64,000 nt of DNA from Hyphomicrobiales bacterium (lineage in GTDB: Bacteria; Pseudomonadota; Alphaproteobacteria; Rhizobiales; Rhizobiaceae), in contig UCCA01000003.1 in assembly GCA_900470805.1 (NCBI GenBank), forward strand, positions 62,001-126,000, given 5' to 3'. Positions 28,274 through 37,860 of the stretch are shown piece by piece. Each line of letters opens with the position of its first letter. Position 1 is the first letter of the stretch. Under the pieces are notes generated by a model, which was not told where the DNA came from, did not search any database, and worked only from the letters and a program-made list of their open reading frames with translations. Position numbers and translations under genes: made by a program.

Positions 28274-28387
28274 ATGCCTGATTTAGATGGCTTTTCTGTA
28301 GGGACATTCTTCGAAACCGGTGTTAACGACCAAGGCCACATGCGTCCCTGCACAGATTTTCCGTTCGGCAAGATGAAGAAATGCTAA
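28274..28387 (+). CDS. Possible small protein of 37 residues
   Basis: An ATG at 28274 preceded by GGGAGCGGAG at good spacing opens a frame of 37 codons ending TAA at 28385-28387. The peptide begins MPDLDGFSVGTFFETGVNDQ and has two cysteines, one at its very end (KMKKC). There is no signal or membrane segment, and I know no family. It lies divergent from clpP and 142 bases before the diguanylate cyclase gene. The main support is the ribosome site. Confidence 0.3.
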   Translation: MPDLDGFSVGTFFETGVNDQGHMRPCTDFPFGKMKKC

Positions 28388-28529
28388 ATTTTCCGTATCG
28401 ATGGGGGCGGCATTTACCTCGTGGAAAGCCTATCACAAGATATCCGGCGACGCCTGCGGCCGGGCGCAAGGCCATTAAGGAAGTCACCAGCTTATTTAGC
28501 CAGTATGCGGCCATCAATGGGGTGTTGCC

Positions 28530-29780
28530 GTGTTCAACGTTACGACAGGACTGGCCATTTGGTGCTCCGAGGCAATGACGCTGGCGCTGGTCGCGTTCAT
28601 TGCCTGGCGCCATAATGTGCGAGATAAGACATATCTTTACTGGGGCCTCGGCTTCCTGCTGAGCGGCATCGGGTTTGCAATGGTCGCGCTGCGCGGCCAT
28701 ATCCCAAGCATCCTCTCCGTCGAGATCGGCAATACAATCGCACTTGCGGGACAGAGTGCCTGGATTGCGGGATATCTGGCGCTAGACAAGCGCCGCGTCG
28801 AATGGTGGGTTCTGTTGCCGCCGGTAATCTGGCTGGCCGGCGTCTTCCTTCCCTGGGTCAACGACGACTACCCGAACCGGGTTGCACTCTACAATCTCGC
28901 TTCCGCTGCCGGTGCGACGGCACTGACCATGGCTGTCAGCTCGCCTGGCCTCAACAGGGAAGCGGCACGCGCCAAGCTGGCGATCATCTTCATCGTCCAG
29001 AGCTGCCTGTGCTTTGCCACTGCACTTGCGATCGGCATCATTTCGCCCGATGACGTCGAGGCCTCGAACCTTGCCGGCGCCGCGGCGATGGGAACGGCGT
29101 TCCTGCTGACACTCGCCTGCGCTCTCACCTTCCGGTTGATCATGGAACGCTCGGAGCAGAAGCTGCGCATTCTCAGCCTGACCGATACGCTGACCGGCGT
29201 GCTCAACCGCCGCGGTCTGTTCGCGCAGTTCACGCGCATCCAAACAAAAGCCTTCGACGATCGCCGGCAGGTCGCGGTGCTGCTGTTCGATCTCGATAAC
29301 TTCAAGCGCATCAATGACCGTTTCGGCCATCAGGGCGGCGATGCGGTGCTGACGGTATTTGCCCGCATGGCGCGACAGTTCACGCCATCAGGCGTCTTCG
29401 GGCGCATGGGCGGCGAGGAGTTCGCGGCTTTCGCAAGCGTTGCCGACCAGACCGAAGCGGAAGCGCTGGCGGAGACAATCCGCACCGAGTTCTGCCGGGT
29501 GCCTGTCAGCACCGGCGACGCAATCGTCCCGGCGACAGTCAGCGTCGGCGTCGCGCTGGCCTCGCCGCTCGAAGCCAACATGGACAAGCTTGTTTCGGCC
29601 GCCGACCGCGCGCTTTACGCAGCCAAGGGCGCCGGCAGAAACTGCACGGTCATCTTCGGAGAAGCGGAGGCAGCTGCCCCACCGCCGGTTGAACCGGATC
29701 ACACCACCGGCGAACTGGTGCCGACCCTCGACGACCAGATCCATGCGCTTCGCCGTGTCGGATCGCTTGGCCGTGGCTAA
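28530..29780 (+). CDS. Membrane-bound diguanylate cyclase (GGDEF)
   Basis: A diguanylate cyclase makes cyclic di-GMP from two GTP. The 416-residue product has six or so membrane helices in residues 10-205, with short loops and no large sensor domain, and a cytoplasmic GGDEF domain from about 215 to 375. The signature is GGEEF (294-298), an active variant. The upstream TDTLTGVLNRRG and FDLDNFKRINDRFGHQGGD are intact. No RxxD inhibitory site is present five residues before GGEEF (the sequence there is TPSG), so product feedback through the I-site is unlikely. About 40 hydrophilic residues follow the domain. The stimulus is unknown. Confidence 0.93.
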   Translation: MFNVTTGLAIWCSEAMTLALVAFIAWRHNVRDKTYLYWGLGFLLSGIGFAMVALRGHIPSILSVEIGNTIALAGQSAWIAGYLALDKRRVEWWVLLPPVIWLAGVFLPWVNDDYPNRVALYNLASAAGATALTMAVSSPGLNREAARAKLAIIFIVQSCLCFATALAIGIISPDDVEASNLAGAAAMGTAFLLTLACALTFRLIMERSEQKLRILSLTDTLTGVLNRRGLFAQFTRIQTKAFDDRRQVAVLLFDLDNFKRINDRFGHQGGDAVLTVFARMARQFTPSGVFGRMGGEEFAAFASVADQTEAEALAETIRTEFCRVPVSTGDAIVPATVSVGVALASPLEANMDKLVSAADRALYAAKGAGRNCTVIFGEAEAAAPPPVEPDHTTGELVPTLDDQIHALRRVGSLGRG

Positions 29781-29833
29781 CAACAGGTTGTACTCTCTTT
29801 TCGAGGCTCGGCAAATCCGCTAAGCCTCGAAGC

Positions 29834-31087
29834 ATGATCACATTGCCTTTTATTTCCATTGAACCCGCCACACGTCGCGTCTCCCTCGACGCCCGCAATC
29901 CAGCCTTCTACGGCAATCCCAACGCTGCATATGCGGCGCTGCACGCGCATTGTCCGACCTTCTACTGGGAAGAGCAGAAGCAGTGGTTCTTCACCGGCTA
30001 CGACCATGTGAACGCCCTTTTGCGCGACCGCCGTTTCGGCCGGCAGATTCTGCATATCGCCAGCCGCGAAGAGCTCGGCATTCCCGAGCCGGACCAGCAT
30101 GTCGCGAATTTTGACCTCGCCGAGCGCTATTCGCTGCTAGAGCTGGAGCCGCCGGAGCACACGCGCCTCAGGACGCTGGTGAACCGTGCCTTCGTCTCTC
30201 GCCATGTGGAGAAAATGAAGCCGGAGCTGGCGGAACTGGCCAATCGGCTGATCGACCAATTCGCGGATAAGGGCGAAGTCGAGCTGTTGTCGGCCTTCGC
30301 CGACATCATCCCGGTGACGATGATCGCGCGGATGATCGGCATTCCGGAAGAGATGGGGCCGCAGCTCCTGAAATGGTCGCATGCCTATATCCGCATGTAT
30401 CTCTTCGGCCGCACGCGTGCAGACGAGGATGGCGCCGAAAAAGCAGCGAAGGAATTCGCGGATTATGTGAAGACGGTGATCGCGGAGCGGCGCGCCAATC
30501 CGCGCGACGACCTTCTGACCCACATGATCCACACCGAGCACAAGGGGCAGTATCTTACCGAAGACGAACTGGTCTCGACGACGATCGTGCTTCTTAACGC
30601 CGGCCACGAAGCGACCGTGCACCAGATCGGCAACTCGGTCCGGATGATCCTCGACAATGGCTTTTCGGCAACGGAACTCTTCAAGGACGAGGCGACGACC
30701 GAGCGGACGATCGAGGAGACGCTGCGGATTTGCGCGCCGGTCCACATCTTCCAGCGCTGGGCGCTGGAGCCGGCTGAGATCGACGGCATCTCGTTCAAGC
30801 GCGGCGACAAGGTCAGCCTGATCCTGGCGGCGGCCAATCTCGATCCGTTGAAGTTCAGCGATCCCCTCGCGTTCAAACCGGATCGCCGTGAGGCGCCCAA
30901 CCTGTCCTTCGGCGCCGGCATCCATTTCTGCATCGGGGCGCCGTTGGCGAGGCTCGAGCTGAACGTGGTGCTGCCGATCCTTTTCGAGCGGCTGCCAGGC
31001 CTGAAACTGGCAAGAACGCCCGAGGTGAAGGACGTCTATCACTTCCACGGGCTGGATCGCCTCGATCTCACCTGGCCAATTGGCTAA
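29834..31087 (+). CDS. Cytochrome P450 (CYP), soluble bacterial class
   Basis: A haem monooxygenase of 417 residues without membrane anchor. Signature parts: the I-helix oxygen-binding stretch AGHEAT (256-261), the K-helix EETLR (294-298), and the haem loop FGAGIHFCIGAPLARLE with thiolate ligand C366. The I-helix has the GHEAT variant of the usual AGxxTT. No ferredoxin or ferredoxin reductase gene is adjacent, so electrons must come from partners encoded elsewhere. The substrate cannot be inferred. It starts 53 bases after the cyclase gene and may be co-transcribed with it; a strong hairpin follows. Confidence 0.93.
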   Translation: MITLPFISIEPATRRVSLDARNPAFYGNPNAAYAALHAHCPTFYWEEQKQWFFTGYDHVNALLRDRRFGRQILHIASREELGIPEPDQHVANFDLAERYSLLELEPPEHTRLRTLVNRAFVSRHVEKMKPELAELANRLIDQFADKGEVELLSAFADIIPVTMIARMIGIPEEMGPQLLKWSHAYIRMYLFGRTRADEDGAEKAAKEFADYVKTVIAERRANPRDDLLTHMIHTEHKGQYLTEDELVSTTIVLLNAGHEATVHQIGNSVRMILDNGFSATELFKDEATTERTIEETLRICAPVHIFQRWALEPAEIDGISFKRGDKVSLILAAANLDPLKFSDPLAFKPDRREAPNLSFGAGIHFCIGAPLARLELNVVLPILFERLPGLKLARTPEVKDVYHFHGLDRLDLTWPIG

Positions 31088-31092
31088 AAAAC

Positions 31093-31118
31093 AACCGCAC
31101 TCCCTTTCGGGAGTGCGG
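31093..31118. terminator. Bidirectional terminator between the P450 gene and dctA
   Basis: Perfect 11-bp stem, arms ACCGCACTCCC and GGGAGTGCGGT with a TTTC loop. On the minus strand it is followed by TGTTTTTTAG, which suits dctA; on the plus strand the P450 stop is just upstream, but the T-run is poor. Confidence 0.85.
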
Positions 31119-31181
31119 TCATCGCCTTGGGAGGCACAGTTGCCGTTTCCGGCAGGCTGTTCTTGGGTTCTTGATGGATGC

Positions 31182-32516
31182 CTATTCGGCAGCCTGCAGG
31201 TCCGGGATCGCGGTATCGAGCTCTTCCGGCAGCTGGCCTGCCATCGCGGCGGCAAACCGCGTCTCATCAAGCTCGTTCTCCCAACGGGCGACGACGACAG
31301 TCGCGACCGCATTGCCGACCAGATTGGTCAACGCTCGGCATTCAGACATGAAGCGGTCGATGCCGAGGATCAGAGCCATGCCGGCAACCGGCACGGACGG
31401 CACGACCGACAGCGTCGCGGCCAGCGTGATGAAGCCGGCGCCCGTGATGCCGGCAGCGCCCTTGGACGAGAGCATGGCAACGAGCAGCAGCAGGATCTGG
31501 TCGCCGAGCGACAGGTCGATGCCGGTGGCCTGGGCGATGAACAGGGCCGCCAGCGTCATGTAGATGTTGGTGCCGTCGAGGTTGAAGGAATAGCCGGTCG
31601 GGATGACCAGACCGACGACCGAGCGCTTGCAGCCGGCGCGTTCCATCTTCTGCATCAGGCCAGGAAGGGCTGCTTCCGACGACGAGGTGCCGAGCACGAG
31701 CAGCAGTTCTTCCTTGATGTAGCGGATGAGCGACAGGATCGAGAAGCCGTTATACTTCGCCACGGCACCCAACACGACCAGCACGAACAGCAGCGCCGTG
31801 ATGTAGAAGGTGAGGATGAGATAGGCGAGGTTGGCGACCGAACCGATGCCGTATTTGCCGATGGTGAAGGCCATGGCGCCGAACGCGCCGATCGGGGCAG
31901 CCTTCATCAGGATGGCAACTAGGCGGAAGACGGGGGCAGTGAGCGCGGTGAGGAAATCAGTCACCGGCTTGCCCTTGTCGCCGACCATGCCGAGCGCGAT
32001 GCCGAACAGCACCGAGAAGAAGAGCACCTGCAGGATATCGCCCTGCGCGAAGGCGCCGACGATGGTTTCCGGGATGATGTTCATCAGGAAGCCGGTGATC
32101 GTGGTTTCGTGCGCCTTGGTGGCGTAGGTCGCGACCGCCTTGCCGTCCAGCGTCGCCGGATCGATGTTCATGCCGGCGCCCGGATGCAGCAGGTTGCCGA
32201 CGATCAGGCCTACGATGAGGGCCAGCGTCGAGAAGGTGATGAAATAGAGCATCGCCTTGCCGGCGACGCGGCCGACCTTCTTCAGGTCCGACATGCCGGC
32301 AATACCGGTCGCGACGGTGAGGAAGATGACCGGGGCGATGATCATCTTGACGAGGCGGATGAAGGCATCGCCGAGCGGCTTCAGGCTGGCGCCGAAATCA
32401 GGCCAGAAATGGCCGATCAGCATGCCGGCGATAATGGCGACGACGACCTGGAAATAGAGGTGCAGGTAGAATGGAGTCTTGCGCCGTGGCTCGGCGTCTG
32501 GAATTGCAACGTTCAT
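31182..32516 (-). CDS. dctA: C4-dicarboxylate/H+ symporter DctA
   Basis: DctA imports succinate, fumarate and malate across the inner membrane and in rhizobia is needed for dicarboxylate use in nodules. From the ATG at 32516 the protein has 444 residues, the known rhizobial length, with eight or more helices and the SDF/DAACS family motifs: the re-entrant loop [16 protein letters not shown] and the [22 protein letters not shown] stretch. GGAGG six bases upstream decides the start; the longer frame to 32615 would run through the sigma-54 promoter. Regulation is by DctB/DctD and RpoN. Confidence 0.97.
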   Translation of the reverse strand: MNVAIPDAEPRRKTPFYLHLYFQVVVAIIAGMLIGHFWPDFGASLKPLGDAFIRLVKMIIAPVIFLTVATGIAGMSDLKKVGRVAGKAMLYFITFSTLALIVGLIVGNLLHPGAGMNIDPATLDGKAVATYATKAHETTITGFLMNIIPETIVGAFAQGDILQVLFFSVLFGIALGMVGDKGKPVTDFLTALTAPVFRLVAILMKAAPIGAFGAMAFTIGKYGIGSVANLAYLILTFYITALLFVLVVLGAVAKYNGFSILSLIRYIKEELLLVLGTSSSEAALPGLMQKMERAGCKRSVVGLVIPTGYSFNLDGTNIYMTLAALFIAQATGIDLSLGDQILLLLVAMLSSKGAAGITGAGFITLAATLSVVPSVPVAGMALILGIDRFMSECRALTNLVGNAVATVVVARWENELDETRFAAAMAGQLPEELDTAIPDLQAAE

Positions 32517-32603
32517 GGTGTCCTCCATAAGCCCCAAACCAGACCGGCCTCCCGGGGCATTTGCGTTTCGATCGACAGTCAACGGACTGTTTGACGTAGC
32601 GTT

Positions 32604-32619
32604 TGCAAAGGCCATGCCA
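32604..32619 (-). promoter_or_regulatory. Sigma-54 (RpoN) promoter of dctA
   Basis: On the minus strand the 16 bases TGGCATGGCCTTTGCA fit the -24/-12 consensus TGGCAYRNNNNTTGCW at every defined position. It lies about 90 bases before the dctA ATG. Confidence 0.93.
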
Positions 32620-32688
32620 GTTGGCGGCGCCGCATTATCGCCATGATCTAAAACGGATTTTCGCTGATCGAAAAAACAGCCAAGTCAA

Positions 32689-32710
32689 ATTGCGCGGCTT
32701 CTCGCACAAT
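32689..32710. promoter_or_regulatory. Promoter-proximal DctD-type upstream activator site
   Basis: Inverted repeat with arms ATTGCGCG (32689-32696) and CGCACAAT (32703-32710), one mismatch, six-base spacer. Its centre is about 80 bases upstream of the -24 box of dctA. Its layout matches the neighbouring palindrome, as expected for two DctD dimers. Confidence 0.7.
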
Positions 32711-32720
32711 ATCGTTTGAC

Positions 32721-32744
32721 TGATGTGCGGAATTACGCACATCA
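32721..32744. promoter_or_regulatory. Distal DctD-type upstream activator site
   Basis: Perfect 9-bp inverted repeat, arms TGATGTGCG (32721-32729) and CGCACATCA (32736-32744), spacer six bases. Its centre is 33 bases from the proximal site, about three helical turns. It ends only six bases before the dctB start codon, so bound DctD may also affect dctBD expression. Confidence 0.8.
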
Positions 32745-32750
32745 TGGTGC

Positions 32751-34613
32751 ATGAACAACTCGCCCGCCACTCCCGGTTTTCAATCGATCGACGATGTCGA
32801 TCGACAGGCACGGAATGGCTGGATTCTGTTTCTCGTGCTCTCTGCTATCCTGCTGGCCGCAACCTTCATTGGTGCGGAGCTGTATGGGCGGCGGTCGTCC
32901 ATCAACGTGCTGGCCGCGCAAAGCCAAACCGATGCCAGCTTGAAGGTGGCGTTGATGATGGCGGTTCTCGAGCGCCCCCGCGCGCTGCCGCTACTCTTGG
33001 CAGAAGACCAACAGGTTCTGAATGCACTGTCTTCGAACAGCGCTGCCGATATCGATATCCTGAACCGCAAGCTTGAGCGGCTGGTCTCGGGAACGCAAGC
33101 GGCCGTGCTCTACGTGATTGGCACGAATGGCCTGGCCATATCGTCGAGCAACTGGCGCGAACCGATCAGCTTCATCGGCAACGACTATAATTTTCGCGAA
33201 TATTTCAACAAGGCGCTGCAGAAGGGGACGGCGGAGCATTTTGCGCTCGGCAGCGTCAGCAATCGGCCGGGTCTGTATATATCGCGGCGCGTCGGCAGCG
33301 CCGAGGCACCGTTGGGTGTCGTGGTTGTGAAACTTGAGTTCAACCAGCTGGAGACGGACTGGCGCGACGCACGGCGCCCGGTCTACGTCACCGACGAACA
33401 TGGCGTCGTTCTGGTCACCAGCATTCCGTCCTGGCGCTTCATGACCGCCCAGCCGGTGCCGCAGGAAGATCTTGCGGCCATTCGTGACAGCCTGCAATTC
33501 GGCGATGCGCCGCTGGCGCCGCTGCCGATCATGCGGCCGAGGATCATCAACCCCAGCACGTCACTGGTCTCCGCCGTCCTTCCGGGCACCGGCGAGGCCG
33601 AATATCTGCGTCTGTTCGCAAGCGTGCCGACGACGCCGTGGCGCCTCGAATATCTGGTGCCAACGGAGGCGCCGATCGCCTCCGCGGTTCGGGAGACGCG
33701 GCTTCTCTCCTTGGCGGTGCTGGTGCCGATCCTGGCGGGTGCCGCTTTCCTGCTCCGTCGACGCCAGAGTGCCGCCATGCGGATTGCCGTCGAACTGTCG
33801 ATGCGCGAGGAATTGGAGCGGCGGGTGGTTGCGCGCACGGAAGACCTCAGCCGCGCTCGCGACCGCCTGCAGGCGGAAATCTCCGACCACAGGGACACGG
33901 AATCGCGGCTGCAGGTGGTTCAGCAGGAGCTGGTGCAGGCCAACCGCCTTGCCATTCTTGGCCAGGTGGCAGCAGGCGTCGCGCACGAAATCAACCAACC
34001 GGTGGCGACGATCCGCGCCTATGCGGACAATGCGCGCGTCTTCCTCGACCGGCAACAGGCTGAGCCGGTCAAGGAGAACCTTGGCGCCATTGCCGCCCTG
34101 ACCGAGCGGATCGGATCGATTACCGAGGAGCTGAAGGCATTCGCCCGCAAAGGGCGGACGGCACCGGAGCCTGTCGAGCTGCGCGACGTTATCGACGGCG
34201 CGGTGGTGCTGCTGAAGAGCCGCTTCGCCGGACAATTGCAGGCGCTCGTCATCCGCCCGCCGCCTCCGGGCCTGCAGGTGCTCGGCAACCGGGTGCGGCT
34301 GGAGCAGATCCTGATCAACTTGTTCCAGAACGCGCTAGAGGCGCTGGAAGGTCGCGAGGATGCGAAAGTGGCGATATCGGCCGTGGCGACGGAGGATGAA
34401 GTGATGGTGATGGTCGCCGACAACGGCCCAGGCATACCGTCCGCGATCCTCGCCTCGCTGTTCACGCCCTTCAATACGTCCAAGGAAAAAGGACTCGGTC
34501 TTGGACTGGTGATCTCCAAGGATATCGTTGCCGATTACGGCGGGCGTATCGAGGTTTCCAGCACCGACGAAGGAACCTGTTTCACTGTGCATCTGGTGAG
34601 AGCGAAACCATGA
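32751..34613 (+). CDS. dctB: C4-dicarboxylate sensor histidine kinase DctB
   Basis: DctB senses periplasmic C4-dicarboxylates and phosphorylates DctD. The 620-residue product has a first membrane helix at about 24-43, a periplasmic double-PAS-like sensor region (about 45-315; [14 protein letters not shown] at 144-157), a second helix at about 318-336, a coiled-coil linker, and the HisKA domain with phosphorylated H412 ([21 protein letters not shown]). The ATPase domain has the N box LFQNALEAL (524-532), DNGPGIP (557-563) and [10 protein letters not shown] (581-590). It overlaps dctD by four bases (ATGA). The start has only a weak ribosome site, GGTG. Confidence 0.97.
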   Translation: MNNSPATPGFQSIDDVDRQARNGWILFLVLSAILLAATFIGAELYGRRSSINVLAAQSQTDASLKVALMMAVLERPRALPLLLAEDQQVLNALSSNSAADIDILNRKLERLVSGTQAAVLYVIGTNGLAISSSNWREPISFIGNDYNFREYFNKALQKGTAEHFALGSVSNRPGLYISRRVGSAEAPLGVVVVKLEFNQLETDWRDARRPVYVTDEHGVVLVTSIPSWRFMTAQPVPQEDLAAIRDSLQFGDAPLAPLPIMRPRIINPSTSLVSAVLPGTGEAEYLRLFASVPTTPWRLEYLVPTEAPIASAVRETRLLSLAVLVPILAGAAFLLRRRQSAAMRIAVELSMREELERRVVARTEDLSRARDRLQAEISDHRDTESRLQVVQQELVQANRLAILGQVAAGVAHEINQPVATIRAYADNARVFLDRQQAEPVKENLGAIAALTERIGSITEELKAFARKGRTAPEPVELRDVIDGAVVLLKSRFAGQLQALVIRPPPPGLQVLGNRVRLEQILINLFQNALEALEGREDAKVAISAVATEDEVMVMVADNGPGIPSAILASLFTPFNTSKEKGLGLGLVISKDIVADYGGRIEVSSTDEGTCFTVHLVRAKP

Positions 34614-35977
34614 CGACAGCAGTCCCGATATTTCTCGTCGACGACGACAAGGAGCTTCTGCGAGCGACAAAGCAGACGCTTGAACTCGCCGGCTTTGCGG
34701 TTTCGGCCTTTTCGTCGGCGATGGAGGCCCTGTCAGTGCTAACGCCCGACTTTCCCGGCATCATCGTGTCGGATATCCGCATGCCGCAGATCGACGGGCT
34801 ACAGCTGTTCGACCGGGTGCAGCAGCAGGACCGGGATTTGCCGGTGATCCTCATGACCGGCCACGGCGATATCCCGATGGCGGTGAAGGCCATTCAGCAG
34901 GGTGTCTATGATTTCATCAGCAAGCCCTTTCCCGCGGACAGGCTGGTACAGAGCGTTCGTCGCGCGGCCGAGAAGCGTCGCCTGATCCTGGAGAACCGGG
35001 CGCTTCGCAAGGCAAGCGAGCAGGTGCGCGATGACCTGCCGCTGATCGGCCAGACGCCGGCGATGGAGCGGCTGCGCCACACCCTTCGGCAGATCGCCGA
35101 TACCGATGTCGATGTGCTGGTGACCGGCGAAACCGGCAGCGGCAAGGAGGTGGTGGCCAGCCTGCTGCACCAATGGGGACGACGTCGAACGGGCAATTTC
35201 GTGGCGCTGAACTGCGGCGCCCTGCCCGAGACAGTGATCGAGAGCGAGTTGTTCGGCCATGAGCCGGGCGCATTTACCGGTGCACAGAAGAAACGCGTCG
35301 GCCGCATCGAACACGCCAGCGGCGGCACGCTGTTTCTGGACGAGATCGAAAGCATGGCGCCATCGACTCAAGTGCAGATGCTGCGCGTGCTCGAGATGCG
35401 CGAAGTGACGCCGCTCGGCACCAATGAGGTGCGGCCGGTCGATCTGCGTGTGGTGGCCGCCGCCAAGGTCGATCTCGGCGATCCCCGGCAACGCGGCGAG
35501 TTCCGCGAGGATCTCTATTACCGTCTCAATGTGGTGACGATTTCCATCCCGCCACTGCGCGAACGGCGCGACGATATCCCGTTGCTCTTCGGCTATTTCG
35601 CCGAGCGGGCGGCCAAGCGATTCCGGCGCGACATGCCGGTCGCGTCGGCAGCGCTCCACCGGCATCTGCATGATCACGACTGGCCCGGCAATGTTCGCGA
35701 GTTGTCGCATTTTGCCGAACGCTTCGTGCTGGGTGTCGAGCAGATCGCCGGCAGCGCGCAAAGCACGAAAGCCGGCGATCCTAATGAGGCGCTGCCATTG
35801 CCGGATCGGCTCGACCGCTATGAAGCCAGCATCATCCGTGAGGCGCTGGACAGCAATGACGGCGATGTCCGCAGGACAATCGCGGAACTCGGCATCCCGC
35901 GAAAGACCTTTTATGACAAGCTGCAGCGCCACGGCATCGTACGTGCCGACTTCGCGCCAAGCGATGAGCGTAGTTGA
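34610..35977 (+). CDS. dctD: C4-dicarboxylate response regulator DctD (sigma-54 activator)
   Basis: DctD is an NtrC-family response regulator that activates dctA with sigma-54. The 455-residue product has a receiver domain with acidic pocket D11-D13, phosphorylated D55 and K105; an AAA+ domain with Walker A GETGSGKE (173-180), the sigma-54-contacting GAFTGA loop (220-225) and Walker [10 protein letters not shown]; and a Fis-type helix-turn-helix at the C-terminus ([20 protein letters not shown], about 416-436). Its four-base overlap with dctB indicates translational coupling. Confidence 0.97.
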   Translation: MTTAVPIFLVDDDKELLRATKQTLELAGFAVSAFSSAMEALSVLTPDFPGIIVSDIRMPQIDGLQLFDRVQQQDRDLPVILMTGHGDIPMAVKAIQQGVYDFISKPFPADRLVQSVRRAAEKRRLILENRALRKASEQVRDDLPLIGQTPAMERLRHTLRQIADTDVDVLVTGETGSGKEVVASLLHQWGRRRTGNFVALNCGALPETVIESELFGHEPGAFTGAQKKRVGRIEHASGGTLFLDEIESMAPSTQVQMLRVLEMREVTPLGTNEVRPVDLRVVAAAKVDLGDPRQRGEFREDLYYRLNVVTISIPPLRERRDDIPLLFGYFAERAAKRFRRDMPVASAALHRHLHDHDWPGNVRELSHFAERFVLGVEQIAGSAQSTKAGDPNEALPLPDRLDRYEASIIREALDSNDGDVRRTIAELGIPRKTFYDKLQRHGIVRADFAPSDERS

Positions 35978-36035
35978 CCCTTATGGTCGCTGCCATCCTC
36001 ACTTGGCGGCAATCCATGCGTTGGCCTTTTCGGCG

Positions 36036-36836
36036 TCAGGCGCCCGCCACGCCATAACGTGCGGCGGGCTTGTTGTGCGACAGGTTCGGACCGAGCGCCA
36101 GCCGCGCAGCCGTGGCAGCGGTCAGATCGGCGCTGTCCGGCAGAGACGGAATCGTGACCAATTCACCTTGGTCGAGGCCGGCCAAGGCGGCGTCCACCAT
36201 ATCGGTCACATCCATCACCATAGACGGCGGCAAGTTGTCGATCGAACCGCCGGCGCGCTCGAATATTTCCGTTCGGGTCAAACCGGGTAGGACCGCTTGG
36301 ACCTTCACGCCCTTGTCTGAAACTTCGGAGTGGATTGCCTGCGTAAGGTTCAGCACGAAGGCCTTGGTGGCGCTGTAGGTGCCGTTGAACCGTTCGGGGA
36401 TATACGCAACGACCGAAGCGATGTTGACGATCGCGCCCCTGCCCCGGACCGCGAATGCCTGCGCCGCGGCAACGGCAAGCCGGTTAACCGCCACAACGTT
36501 CAACTCGATCATCGTATCGAGATAGTCTGGATCATCCTCAAGCAGCTTTCCCTTCGGCCCGATGCCGGCATTATTGACCAGAACGGTGATGGCGTCATTT
36601 TCCCGCAGCCTAGCCTCGACTGACCGCACGGCGGCGCGGTCGGTGAGATCGGCCGGGAAGACGTCGACCGTGACGCCTGTCTCCTTCGTCAAACGCTCCG
36701 ACAACGCCTGCAGCCGCTGCGCATCGCGCGCAACGAGGATCAGGTCGTAGCCGCGTCTGGCGAGACGGTCGGCATAGGTGGCGCCGATACCGGAGGAGGC
36801 ACCGGTGATGAGAGCAGTTCCGAGAGGGCTAGGCAT
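36036..36836 (-). CDS. Short-chain dehydrogenase/reductase (SDR)
   Basis: A classical SDR of 266 residues. The cofactor site is TGASSGIG (about 12-19), NNAG follows near residue 90, and the catalytic Ser/Tyr/Lys are in IASVVAY and YSATK. The N-terminal half has an arginine after the cofactor strand (VARDAQRL), which favours NADPH. The substrate is not known. The ATG at 36836 is chosen because AGGA stands eight bases upstream; a start seven codons earlier would bury that site. It is divergent from a MarR-type regulator gene, which probably controls it. Confidence 0.9.
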   Translation of the reverse strand: MPSPLGTALITGASSGIGATYADRLARRGYDLILVARDAQRLQALSERLTKETGVTVDVFPADLTDRAAVRSVEARLRENDAITVLVNNAGIGPKGKLLEDDPDYLDTMIELNVVAVNRLAVAAAQAFAVRGRGAIVNIASVVAYIPERFNGTYSATKAFVLNLTQAIHSEVSDKGVKVQAVLPGLTRTEIFERAGGSIDNLPPSMVMDVTDMVDAALAGLDQGELVTIPSLPDSADLTAATAARLALGPNLSHNKPAARYGVAGA

Positions 36837-36869
36837 GGCAGCATTCCTTTGCGTCATTGATTAACCGGT

Positions 36870-36883
36870 ATATGCCACCATAT
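36870..36883. promoter_or_regulatory. Possible operator in the SDR-marR intergenic region
   Basis: Short inverted repeat ATATG (36870-36874), CCAC, CATAT (36879-36883), 34 bases upstream of the SDR start. MarR proteins bind AT-rich palindromes of about this kind. The arms are only five bases long, so this could be chance. Confidence 0.3.
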
Positions 36884-36987
36884 TTAAGAGGACTGTTGCT
36901 CTGCGCAAGTGGCCCTCGAAAGAATTGTTGTTTCGACGGTTGACCCGTCGCACCCAATCGGGAGACATCAGCAACGGAGAAAACGAC

Positions 36988-37473
36988 ATGAACGACAAGA
37001 CCAGCCTCCCCGGCGTCTGGAGCTATTGCAGCAACGGCGCCCTCAAACGCGCCTCGCGCCAACTTGGCCAGCTTTACGAAGACGTGATGGCGTCGAGTGG
37101 GTTGAGGATCACCCAATATACATTGCTGACCCAGATCAAGATTGGCGGCGAAACGCCGCTGAAGGTCCTCGCGGAGACCATGGTGATGGATCTGTCGGCG
37201 CTTGGGCACACGCTGAAGCCGCTGCTGCGCGACGGTCTTGTCGAACTGGTGCCTGATAACAAGGATAGACGCGTCAAGCGCGTGCGGCTCACCGATGAGG
37301 GACAACGGCGGTGGTCGGAGACCAGTTCGCTGTGGCAGGATGCGCAGGCGCGTTTCGACGCGGCATTCGGCAAGGAGGCTTCCGAGAACCTTCGTCGTAC
37401 AATGGATATGATCTCATCGCCCGAGTTTGCTCGCGCCTTTGCCGCCGCCGGGCAAGAGCCCGGTGGCGACTGA
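36988..37473 (+). CDS. MarR-family transcriptional regulator
   Basis: The 161-residue product is a winged-helix regulator. The recognition region runs LKVLAETMVMDLSALGHTLKPL (about 60-81) and the wing is GLVELVPDNKDRRVKRVRLTDEG (about 85-107), with the DxR pair typical of MarR. Helices at both ends would form the dimer. The N-terminus has a single cysteine (WSYCSNGALKR), which could serve in redox sensing as in OhrR-like members, but I cannot be sure. GGAGAAAA precedes the ATG at 36988. It is divergent from the SDR gene, a common repressor-target layout. Confidence 0.9.
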   Translation: MNDKTSLPGVWSYCSNGALKRASRQLGQLYEDVMASSGLRITQYTLLTQIKIGGETPLKVLAETMVMDLSALGHTLKPLLRDGLVELVPDNKDRRVKRVRLTDEGQRRWSETSSLWQDAQARFDAAFGKEASENLRRTMDMISSPEFARAFAAAGQEPGGD

Positions 37474-37509
37474 CCAAGTGCATAAGAGGGAAGACCACGC
37501 GGGCTCGCG

Positions 37510-37854
37510 TCAGAGCCTGACGACGTAGTCCTTGCGAGTCGTTTCAACGACTTCCCAGGTTCCCTTGAAGCCCGGCCTCAAGATCATTCGGTCGCCGGCG
37601 CGCAGATGCACGCCATCGCCGCCGTCTTCGGTCACGATGGAATGGCCGGAGAGGACGCTGAAGTATTCCCACTCGTCGTAGACGATCCGCCATTTCCCCG
37701 GCGTCGCCTCCCATATGCCGGCGTAGACGCCACCATCGGTCTCCTCCAGATTCCACGTCTTGAATTGCGGGTTGCCGGATAACAAGCGATCCGCGGCTGG
37801 GGCACCGAGTTCCGGCTCGGCGCCCGTTATGTCGAAGGTAAGCTGGTTTATCAT
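37510..37854 (-). CDS. Cupin-domain protein (DUF861/Cupin_3 type)
   Basis: The 114-residue product is a single small cupin barrel. It shows the pattern of the DUF861 group: GVYAGIWEATPGKWRIVY, then EWEYFSVLSGHSIVTEDGG, then HLRAGDRMILRPGFKGTWEVVETTRKDYVV. The usual metal-binding histidines are mostly replaced, as in many members of this group, so catalysis is doubtful. Relatives are often annotated near ureide or amino acid metabolism; no such link is visible. It ends next to metY: the metY stop is at 37861, six bases upstream of this start, so the two form an operon. Confidence 0.8.
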   Translation of the reverse strand: MINQLTFDITGAEPELGAPAADRLLSGNPQFKTWNLEETDGGVYAGIWEATPGKWRIVYDEWEYFSVLSGHSIVTEDGGDGVHLRAGDRMILRPGFKGTWEVVETTRKDYVVRL

Positions 37855-37860
37855 CGGATC

